Part shown: positions 1 to 4,784 of the stretch, in pieces | How positions within the stretch are numbered: the stretch's first letter is position 1 | Layout: every line of letters starts with the position of its first letter | NCBI GenBank assembly: GCA_017615955.1 | Contig: JAFZZD010000102.1 | Location: 1 to 6,068, forward strand | Direction of reading: 5' to 3' | Origin: Victivallales bacterium | GTDB taxonomy: Bacteria; Verrucomicrobiota; Lentisphaeria; Oligosphaerales; Oligosphaeraceae | Length of the DNA: 6,068 nucleotides | Notes under the pieces: generated by a model | Database searches by the model: none | Told to the model about the DNA's origin: nothing | What the model saw: the letters and a program-made list of their open reading frames with translations, nothing else | Translations under genes and position numbers: made by a program

Positions 1-218
1 AAGCGGGCAGGGCGCTCTATGCAGCACATCAAATGTGCGAAATGCTGGCAGATTATGCCCGAATGCCCGCAGCCAGTGGCTCCGATGCGGGGCGCTGCCG
101 CCAGTAGGTCCACCGCCTTGCCGAATTGCACTCCGTCTATGAAATCCTTCATCTCGGTCAGACATGCAATCTCAATGTTGTATGCGTTTTTCAGTGCGCG
201 TAGGGCTTCCAGTTTCAT
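1..218 (-). CDS. SIS-domain sugar-phosphate isomerase, KpsF/GutQ-like (N-terminal part only)
   Basis: The reading frame starts at an ATG at 218 and runs off the left edge of the window, so only the first 72 residues are visible. The key motif is around residues 44-54 (RIGATGCGHSG). This matches the first strand and phosphosugar-binding glycine loop of SIS domains (pattern GxGxSG), followed by an alpha-helix and the segment CCIERPAR at 65-72. That combination is typical of the KpsF/GutQ (arabinose-5-phosphate isomerase-like) branch. Such proteins interconvert ketose and aldose phosphates in the cytoplasm, but the actual substrate cannot be read from this fragment. A ribosome binding site (AAAGG) lies about 8 nt before the ATG. 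The gene is the last visible member of a minus-strand set of sugar-phosphate and PTS genes, 61 nt after the YjbQ-family gene and behind a strong hairpin. SIS membership is fairly sure; the exact subfamily is inference. The CBS domains of true KdsD/GutQ would lie outside the window. Confidence 0.8.
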   Translation of the reverse strand, partial: MKLEALRALKNAYNIEIACLTEMKDFIDGVQFGKAVDLLAAAPRIGATGCGHSGIICQHFAHLMCCIERPAR

Positions 219-240
219 AATTGTGCCTTTAAATTAATAT

Positions 241-263
241 GTGCGCCCCGAGGCGGGGCGCAC
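241..263 (-). terminator. GC-rich intercistronic hairpin, possible partial terminator or attenuator
   Basis: Positions 241-250 and 254-263 are perfect inverted repeats of 10 bp (GTGCGCCCCG) with a 3-nt loop. On the minus strand the hairpin follows the YjbQ-family stop codon by about 16 nt and is followed by a mixed A/T stretch (ATATTAATTT), not a pure T run. It sits just before the ribosome binding site of the SIS-domain gene. The strong stem with a weak U-tract suggests a leaky terminator, or a hairpin that stabilises the 3' end of the upstream message and lowers expression of the downstream gene. On the plus strand no T run follows, so it is not a plus-strand terminator. Confidence 0.6.
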
Positions 264-279
264 TCAAGTTGATGGTGGA

Positions 280-927
280 TTAGCGCTTCAGCTGCAGTGT
301 GTAGTGCACGTCGTCTGACTTTTCATCGGCAGTGAACTTATGCAGTGTGTTGATGACCTTGCCGCCGTTCCACTTGCGGTCTGCCTGCAGGTCGCCTGTT
401 GTGCCCATGACTGTGACGTTCACCTGGCGGCGGCGTGCGCGGACATGGTCCCAGTCGATGAAGTAGATGTGTGCGAATTCGCCTGCGTCAAGGACGCCGT
501 CCTTGATGGTGATGGTTTCGCTGCGGCCAAAGAAGACTGAACGCAGGTGTCCGTCTGTGTTCATGCTGGTGAAGTCGCCTGGTTCGTCCACGAAACGGCC
601 ATACTTCAGGTGGATTGGGCCTGGGTGGCGGTACTGGTGCTCTTCCGCGAAGTCTGGAATCATCTTGCGCATGATGTCCAGCAGGTCGTGCTGGAGGAAT
701 TCGATGTCAAAGCTGTCGATGTCATGTGAGCATTCCTGGACCATGACGGAGCATGTGGTGTGGTGCGAGACCACGCTGACTGTTCCGTTCTTGATGCCGG
801 ATGCCTTTGCGATTTCCATGACTTCCTTTGAAATGTCGTGGAATGTGGGGATCCAGCCGCGGGACTGGAGTTCGATTTCCTTCTGATACACCTTGAAATC
901 CATTGGGGCGTTCTTCTTTGTTGCCAT
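280..927 (-). CDS. yjbQ: YjbQ/UPF0047 family protein (secondary thiamine-phosphate synthase-like) with C-terminal extension
   Basis: This encodes 215 residues. The YjbQ/UPF0047 fold covers about residues 11-176. It has a conserved histidine and polar motif near residues 55-65 (HHTTCSVMVQE, matching the family pattern HTSAS..NE), the signature NTDGHLRS at 123-130, and a final strand block ending in VTVMG around 171-175. The E. coli protein shows weak thiamine-phosphate synthase activity, but the family's true role is unsettled. I chose the ATG at 927 because AGGAAAG lies about 6 nt upstream. The open frame continues further upstream, but only into the preceding isomerase gene. At 215 residues it is clearly longer than the roughly 138-residue E. 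coli protein. The extra length is mostly an insertion around residues 66-122 and a lysine-rich tail after residue 176. It lies 49 nt after the triosephosphate isomerase gene, presumably in the same transcript. No thiamine genes are nearby, so a role linked to sugar phosphates is just as plausible. Confidence 0.88.
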   Translation of the reverse strand: MATKKNAPMDFKVYQKEIELQSRGWIPTFHDISKEVMEIAKASGIKNGTVSVVSHHTTCSVMVQECSHDIDSFDIEFLQHDLLDIMRKMIPDFAEEHQYRHPGPIHLKYGRFVDEPGDFTSMNTDGHLRSVFFGRSETITIKDGVLDAGEFAHIYFIDWDHVRARRRQVNVTVMGTTGDLQADRKWNGGKVINTLHKFTADEKSDDVHYTLQLKR

Positions 928-976
928 TTTTGTCTTTCCTTTTGCTAAATGTTCTATTTGAAAGTACGGGAAAAAA

Positions 977-1678
977 TCAGTGCTTTCTCTCATCCCATGC
1001 CTTGCGGACTGCGGCCAGCATCTCGTCCACCATCGCGGCTCTGTCCTTTGCCTTTGCCACGCCAGAAGATGAGCCAGTGGCGTCTGCGCCCGCCTTGATG
1101 GTGTTGTACACGTCCTGCCCATTGGCGATGCCAGCGGCTGTCAGCACAAGAATGTCAGGATTCACGTCCTTGACTGCTCGTGTAGCTGCCTCCACGTATT
1201 CAGGGCCGACGCTGACGCCTGTGCCAATCAGTTCGGATGGCTCCGCAACAATGATGTTGGGCTTCAGCATGGCGATCATGCTGGCTTCCGCCATGGAATC
1301 TGCGCAGACGATTGTGGCAAGACCCACTTCATCCGCCCTGGCTATGGTCTCTTTCAGCACGCTCAATGTCAGCGGCTTTTCGCAATGGTTCAGCATGACG
1401 CCTTCCGCGCCGGCGGCCACCAGTGATTCAGGCAGCGTGTCCGCCAGTCCCCTGCCAGGCCTGAGCGGATCCATGTGCGGTGCAAAGACGTGAATGCGCT
1501 TGGTGGCGGCCTTGACGCGTGCGATCTCAACCACTGGCGTGGTGAAAATCACATCCACATTGTATTTTTCAGATGCGGCGTCCGCTGCCTTTGCCAGTTC
1601 TATCACATCATTGCCATAAAGGTAGGATTTGGGGCCAATCTCAAAGAATGGCGCCTTGATCGTGCAGTTCTTAATCAT
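977..1678 (-). CDS. tpiA: Triosephosphate isomerase, archaeal-type short form
   Basis: This encodes a 233-residue protein of the TIM-barrel isomerase family, interconverting glyceraldehyde-3-phosphate and dihydroxyacetone phosphate or a related pair of sugar phosphates. Its length and motifs match the short archaeal enzymes (about 225-230 residues) rather than the roughly 250-residue bacterial/eukaryotic form. Catalytic positions by motif are Lys17 (in GPKSY, in place of the usual N-K), His98 (MLNHCE) and Glu146 (VAEPSELIGTG). The phosphate loops are represented by AAGIANGQDV (181-190) and the region SSSGVAKAKD (203-212). The ATG at 1678 is chosen because AGGA lies 8 nt upstream; this ribosome binding site overlaps the stop codon of ptsP, which implies co-transcription. 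In-frame sequence upstream of 1678 is only the end of ptsP in another frame. TIM-like paralogs can act on tetrulose phosphates in tetritol pathways, so this could be such a specialised isomerase. Fold and catalytic triad are secure; the physiological substrate is inferred. Confidence 0.88.
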   Translation of the reverse strand: MIKNCTIKAPFFEIGPKSYLYGNDVIELAKAADAASEKYNVDVIFTTPVVEIARVKAATKRIHVFAPHMDPLRPGRGLADTLPESLVAAGAEGVMLNHCEKPLTLSVLKETIARADEVGLATIVCADSMAEASMIAMLKPNIIVAEPSELIGTGVSVGPEYVEAATRAVKDVNPDILVLTAAGIANGQDVYNTIKAGADATGSSSGVAKAKDRAAMVDEMLAAVRKAWDERKH

Positions 1679-1692
1679 TGTTCTTGTCCTTT

Positions 1693-4050
1693 TTATGATT
1701 TTATGCCGTATTCTTCCAGCAACTTCATTGTTTCCATTTCTGAGCCGCATTTTGCAAGCACCTGGTCCAGCAGGCTCTCGCACCAGGGCACTTCATATTG
1801 CGACAATTGCTTCTTCAGCATGGGGATGCGGGACGGCGTCATGCTCAAACGCCGTATTCCCGCGCCAATCAGCAGCGGCAAGGCTCTCTTGGAACCAGCC
1901 AATTCACCGCAGAGCGACACATATTTGCCAGGGTATTGCGCCACGATACGGCATGTGTCCCTGATGATGTTCAGCACGACTGGATGGCATTGCCTGTACC
2001 AGCGGGTCAGGTTGGGATTTCCTCTGTCCACCGCGAACAGGAATTGCACCAGGTCGTTGGTACCGATGCTTATGAAGTCGATGTGCGGCAATAATATATC
2101 CAGAACGCGGAAAAGCGCAGGTATTTCAAGCATCACGCCCAGTTTGTATGGGAAAACAGGAATGTTTTCAGCAAGGAGCTGCTGCTCTGCCTTCTTAAGT
2201 GCCTCCTTTGCGGCGTGGAAGTCAAACAAGTCCGCCACCATTGGAAGCAATATGTTCACTTTTCCAAATGCGGTGGCGCGAAGGATTGCCCGCAGGTGCG
2301 GCATCATGATGTCTGGATTTGCCAGCAGGAAGCGCAGACCTCTGCATCCCAGGGCGGGATTGTCCTCGTCGGCCCAGGCGTTCATGTATGGCAGGGGCTT
2401 GTCACCGCCTGCGTCCAGCAGACGTATATTGACTGGTGCGCCTTCTGCTGTGGTTACCAGCCTTTTCAGCACGGAGAATTGTTCTTCCTCCGTGGGGAGA
2501 ACATTGCGTATCATGAACATGAACTCGGTTCTGTACAGTCCAATTTCGGTCACGCCGTAGTGCTTCATCATGGGCAGTTCGCTAAGAAGGGCGAAGTTGC
2601 CCGCGAAGGTGAATTGTGCGCCGTCTTTGGTCTGCGATGGCAGCAGCGACTCCAGTTCCAGTTGTTCATTGTGTTGTTCCGCCTGCTCCCTGTACATTTT
2701 CAGAGCGGCACCAAACTGGCGGACAATTTCCACCGAGGGGCGTACATAGCAGTTTCCTGTGTCCGCATCCAGCAGGATGCTGTCCCCGGAATGCACCAGT
2801 TCCTTTATCCACGGGACGCCGACTACCATTGGTATTTGCAGTGCGCGGGCCAGGATTGCCACATGCGATGTAGCGCCGCCGTCCTCAAGCACGATGCCTG
2901 TCACCTTCTTCAATGGCATGCCCACCAGCTGCGAGGGCAGCAGGTCATGGGCAATGACAATGTTTCTGCGGAAGTCCGAGAACACCTCGTTGTCCTGGGG
3001 TGTTTCAAGAACCTTCCCTTCAAGGTTGTCTGCGGCGTTTTTTATGTTGAGGAGCACGTCCTTTATGTCAAAGAGGCGCTCTCGCAGATATGGGTCCTCT
3101 ATCTTTTGATATTGGGCGGAGAATGTGCGCAGCGCGGCGGCAAGCGCCATGTTGAGTGAATGCCCTTCGCCAATGTATTTCAGAATGGTTTTCTTGAGGG
3201 ACGGGTCGTCCAGCAGCATGGCGTGCATTTCGAATATTTCGCAATCGCCTTCGGGTATGGTCTGTGCCATTTCGCGGGCGGTGCGCTGGCAGTTTCTGCG
3301 TGCCGCCTCCACGCTGTCCAGATAGCGTTTCTTTTCCGCCTCGATTTGCTCTTTTGTGTTGTTTACTGGCGGAGGCAGACGCTTGACCACCAGCAGATCG
3401 TCCACACCAGATACCAGGATTGCATGCCCGCAGACCACGCCGCGCGTGATTGGGCGGCCCTTTAGCGGCTTGTTGTTCACAACTGATTTTGCTGGGCGTT
3501 CCCTGTGCAGGGAGAAGGCGTTGGCACCCTCCAGATTCTGTTTCAGGAGCAGGGCGTTTGTGATGAACATTGCCAGTGGCGCGGCAATTTCCTCCAGCGT
3601 GTCGAGTATGCTTTTGCTGAACTTGCGTTTCTGGTGCCTTGCTAGGCCGATTGCGCCGATTATGGAACCTCCAAGTTCAAGCGGGGTGATGCAAAGACCG
3701 TGCAGTTCCTTGTGCGCCTGGGTGTCCACCAGATTGCCTGGAATGGCTGTGCGTGACCTGTATTCATTCTGGTCGTCCACATTCAGAACTTTGCCTGAAC
3801 GTATGGCAATGCCAGTTAGCCCTTCGTTTGCATTGAAAGAGAGAATGCCAACCTGGTCAGCCCAGGTCCCGTATGCGGCGACCAGGCTTATCGTGCCATT
3901 CTGCGCATTGTAGGCGAATAGCAATGTCTCCGCCCCGTCCAGATGCTCGTGCAGCAGCTTGGTGACCTTGTTGAGGCCGCCCATTGGATCCGAGGTGCGG
4001 GCGATGACTTCGCTTATCTTGTGTATCAGTTTGAATTTGTTGGAGCGCAT
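1693..4050 (-). CDS. ptsP: Phosphoenolpyruvate-protein phosphotransferase with N-terminal GAF domain (EI-Ntr/PtsP-like)
   Basis: This 785-residue cytoplasmic protein takes phosphate from phosphoenolpyruvate onto a histidine and passes it to an HPr-type carrier. Domains run in this order: a GAF sensor domain at about 1-172; the enzyme I N-terminal HPr-binding region at about 197-370; the swivelling phosphohistidine domain with GGATSHVAILAR (391-402, active His396); and the PEP-binding TIM barrel at about 475-785. The barrel carries GLYRTEF (504-510), LDAGGDKPLPY (545-555), NPALGCRGLRF (564-574), DFISIGTNDL (658-667) and SLCGELAG (712-719, active Cys714). All key catalytic motifs are intact. 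GAF plus EI without an NPr or EIIA domain is the layout of E. coli PtsP (748 residues), the head of the nitrogen PTS. The ATG at 4050 is preferred because GGGAGG precedes it by 4 nt. The frame stays open to 4140, but that stretch is the 3' end of rnpB. No HPr/NPr or EIIA partner is visible here. It heads the isomerase operon, so it might instead serve sugar uptake or regulation; this is inference. Confidence 0.93.
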   Translation of the reverse strand: MRSNKFKLIHKISEVIARTSDPMGGLNKVTKLLHEHLDGAETLLFAYNAQNGTISLVAAYGTWADQVGILSFNANEGLTGIAIRSGKVLNVDDQNEYRSRTAIPGNLVDTQAHKELHGLCITPLELGGSIIGAIGLARHQKRKFSKSILDTLEEIAAPLAMFITNALLLKQNLEGANAFSLHRERPAKSVVNNKPLKGRPITRGVVCGHAILVSGVDDLLVVKRLPPPVNNTKEQIEAEKKRYLDSVEAARRNCQRTAREMAQTIPEGDCEIFEMHAMLLDDPSLKKTILKYIGEGHSLNMALAAALRTFSAQYQKIEDPYLRERLFDIKDVLLNIKNAADNLEGKVLETPQDNEVFSDFRRNIVIAHDLLPSQLVGMPLKKVTGIVLEDGGATSHVAILARALQIPMVVGVPWIKELVHSGDSILLDADTGNCYVRPSVEIVRQFGAALKMYREQAEQHNEQLELESLLPSQTKDGAQFTFAGNFALLSELPMMKHYGVTEIGLYRTEFMFMIRNVLPTEEEQFSVLKRLVTTAEGAPVNIRLLDAGGDKPLPYMNAWADEDNPALGCRGLRFLLANPDIMMPHLRAILRATAFGKVNILLPMVADLFDFHAAKEALKKAEQQLLAENIPVFPYKLGVMLEIPALFRVLDILLPHIDFISIGTNDLVQFLFAVDRGNPNLTRWYRQCHPVVLNIIRDTCRIVAQYPGKYVSLCGELAGSKRALPLLIGAGIRRLSMTPSRIPMLKKQLSQYEVPWCESLLDQVLAKCGSEMETMKLLEEYGIKS

Positions 4051-4054
4051 TGCG

Positions 4055-4060
4055 CCTCCC
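4055..4060 (-). promoter_or_regulatory. Ribosome binding site that fixes the ptsP start
   Basis: Reading the minus strand, GGGAGG sits 4 nt before the ATG at 4050. This site argues for translation starting there rather than at the upstream in-frame ATGs at 4140 and 4062. The first of those lies inside the RNase P RNA, and the second overlaps the first base of this purine run. Confidence 0.7.
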
Positions 4061-4071
4061 ATGCCAAGGAT

Positions 4072-4100
4072 TGTATAACAAGACGGCAGGGGACTGTAAG
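4072..4100 (-). promoter_or_regulatory. Candidate ptsP operon promoter overlapping the 3' end of rnpB
   Basis: On the minus strand, CTTACA (4095-4100, 4 of 6 to the -35 consensus) is separated by 17 nt from TATACA (4072-4077). The -35-like box falls within the conserved GGCTTACAG 3' segment of RNase P RNA, so its sequence is constrained by the RNA and could be coincidental. The alternative is read-through from the rnpB promoter followed by RNA processing, since no terminator is seen between rnpB and ptsP. Confidence 0.3.
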
Positions 4101-4438
4101 CCGGATTCTGTAGCCGCTTGCGCGACTGATGACCATTCATCTAAGCAGCCGATACCCGGAATTTAAGCATAGGTCACCCCATGCGCGACACTGGCCGCGT
4201 CTCATTCCCTATTTGGCCTTGCACCGGAAGGGGTTTGTCTTGCAACATGCCATCTCTGGCACATACGGTGGTCTCTTACGCCGCCTTTTCACCATCACCC
4301 GCGAGGGCTGTATGTTTTCTGTGACACTTTCCTTGCAACAGGTTTGCCCTGAAGCATCCAGCTTTTCAACTGGACTTCCCGCCATGCGGTGTCCGGACTT
4401 TCCTCCCCTTGCGGAGCGGTCATCCGTCACCTGCCGTC
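4082..4438 (-). ncRNA. rnpB: RNase P RNA, bacterial A-type
   Basis: This is the catalytic RNA of ribonuclease P, which trims 5' leaders from tRNA precursors. The minus strand carries the universal blocks in order. The 5' P1 strand is GACGGCAGG (4438-4430). The conserved 5' motif GAGGAAAGTCCGGAC (4405-4391) follows. ACAGAAAA lies near 4322, and a GGTGAAAAGG...GTAAGAG segment lies around 4290-4265. GCAAGGCCAAATAGG follows near 4221-4207, then GCTTAGATGAATG near 4147-4132, and ACAGAATCCGGCTTA (4111-4097). The closing P1 strand is CCTGCCGTC (4090-4082). The two P1 strands pair perfectly over 9 bp, which sets both ends at roughly one-base precision and gives about 357 nt, against 377 in E. coli. 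The J5/15-L15-P16 region resembles the A-type. The L15 segment reads GCAAGACAAACCCC where E. coli has GCACGGUAAACUCC, so the GGU that pairs with the tRNA CCA end seems altered. Identification is secure. Confidence 0.96.
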
Positions 4439-4445
4439 AAAGTGC

Positions 4446-4475
4446 ATAATATACTTCAAAAGACCTATTTTTCCA
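4446..4475 (-). promoter_or_regulatory. Candidate rnpB promoter
   Basis: On the minus strand, TGGAAA (4470-4475, 4 of 6 to TTGACA) and TATTAT (4446-4451, 5 of 6 to TATAAT) are 18 nt apart. Initiation 7-8 nt downstream would fall at about 4438, exactly the 5' end predicted from the P1 helix, so the RNA would need little or no 5' trimming. A second, weaker candidate has a perfect TTGACA at 4501-4506 with TCTACA at 4478-4483 (17-nt spacer) and would give a leader of about 30 nt. Confidence 0.55.
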
Positions 4476-4557
4476 GTTGTAGAGACTTAGTGAAGATGTG
4501 TGTCAAGGCTGGTTGCTTTTGCCTTGAGAACGCCCATTTTTCGCATTCTGGGCAAAG

Positions 4558-4593
4558 AAAAAGCCGTTTTGCGGAAAGATACGAAAAACGGCT
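4558..4593 (-). terminator. Intrinsic terminator downstream of the tRNA-Leu remnant
   Basis: Positions 4562-4570 and 4585-4593 pair perfectly over 9 bp (AGCCGTTTT with AAAACGGCT) around a 14-nt loop. On the minus strand the stem is followed by TTTTCTTT, a proper U-tract; on the plus strand there is none. It lies about 29 nt past the encoded CCA end of the tRNA-Leu fragment and so looks like the original terminator of that tRNA gene. It now also insulates rnpB from minus-strand transcripts coming out of the element. Confidence 0.75.
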
Positions 4594-4621
4594 AAACATG
4601 GAGAAAACATGGAATTTAGCA

Positions 4622-4675
4622 TGGTACCGGAGGCGGGGATCGAACCCGCACGCCCAAAGGACAACAGATTTTGAG
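4622..4675 (-). tRNA. tRNA-Leu (CAA), 3' half only, truncated at the anticodon loop
   Basis: Reading the minus strand, the fragment starts with a complete 7-nt anticodon loop CTCAAAA (4675-4669; anticodon CAA at 4673-4671). It continues with the 3' anticodon strand TCTGT, a long class II variable arm (GTCC/GGGC stem), and a perfect T arm (GCGGG TTCGATC CCCGC). It ends with the acceptor 3' strand CTCCGGT, discriminator A and encoded CCA (4624-4622). The long variable arm plus the CAA anticodon identify leucine. The 5' anticodon strand should be ACAGA but reads AACAA, and no D arm or ACCGGAG-like 5' acceptor strand occurs upstream, so the gene is broken and cannot make a tRNA. The break at the anticodon loop next to an integrase is the usual sign of site-specific integration into a tRNA gene. 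An intact copy is expected at the other end of the element. Confidence 0.8.
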
Positions 4676-4679
4676 TTGT
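4661..4679. other. Predicted attachment (att) core and chromosome/element junction
   Basis: The tRNA-Leu match ends at 4675. Around this point ACAAC (4661-4665) and GTTGT (4675-4679) form an inverted repeat separated by 9 nt that cover most of the anticodon loop. Tyrosine recombinases commonly bind short inverted core sites flanking a 6-8 bp crossover, and many exchange strands in the anticodon-loop region of tRNA genes. The geometry fits, but the exact crossover cannot be fixed without the other junction. Confidence 0.5.
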
Positions 4680-4703
4680 TGTTATTAAGCAGGAATTTTG
4701 TAT

Positions 4704-4722
4704 TTTTTATCCCTTTTTATCC
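4704..4722. repeat. Tandem TTTTTATCC repeats, candidate recombinase arm sites
   Basis: TTTTTATCC occurs at 4704-4712 and again at 4714-4722, a 10-bp period or one helical turn. The repeats lie between the att core and the integrase gene, where lambda-type recombinases often have short, directly repeated arm-binding sites. The T-rich composition makes chance occurrence possible, so function is a guess. Confidence 0.35.
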
Positions 4723-4730
4723 ACTTTTGC

Positions 4731-4758
4731 TTGAAAGGTGGTCAAGGTGGGCTACTAT
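4731..4758 (+). promoter_or_regulatory. Candidate integrase promoter containing AAGGTGG repeats
   Basis: TTGAAA (4731-4736, 5 of 6) and TACTAT (4753-4758, 4 of 6) are 16 nt apart on the plus strand and would start a transcript at about 4765, roughly 20 nt before the integrase ATG. Between and overlapping the boxes, AAGGTGG occurs at 4735-4741 and 4744-4750 (9-bp period). A protein bound there would block the promoter, so these repeats are a candidate operator, possibly for autoregulation by the recombinase. Confidence 0.4.
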
Positions 4759-4784
4759 ATGCCCTTGCAAGGAGGTTTTGGCGT

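Noticed and set aside
928..1122. Longer version of the YjbQ-family protein beginning at 1122
   Set aside because: The added residues come from the end of the isomerase gene in another frame, and AGGAAAG directly precedes the ATG at 927.
1679..1783. Longer version of the isomerase beginning at 1783
   Set aside because: It would overlap the end of ptsP, does not match the family's N-terminus, and a good ribosome binding site serves the ATG at 1678.
1475..3913. Several long plus-strand open frames opposite ptsP and the triosephosphate isomerase gene (for example 1475-2560 and 2215-3159)
   Set aside because: They lie antisense to genes with complete, motif-rich proteins, and their translations are rich in Cys, Ser and Trp with no recognisable domain.
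4051..4140. A 30-residue N-terminal extension of PtsP starting at 4140
   Set aside because: The stretch is the 3' end of the RNase P RNA, and the ribosome binding site at 4055-4060 supports the start at 4050.
4622..4760. A complete tRNA-Leu with an intron or unusual 5' half
   Set aside because: No D arm, 5' acceptor strand or 5' anticodon strand able to pair with the visible 3' half was found in the upstream 100 bases, and an integrase next door explains the break.
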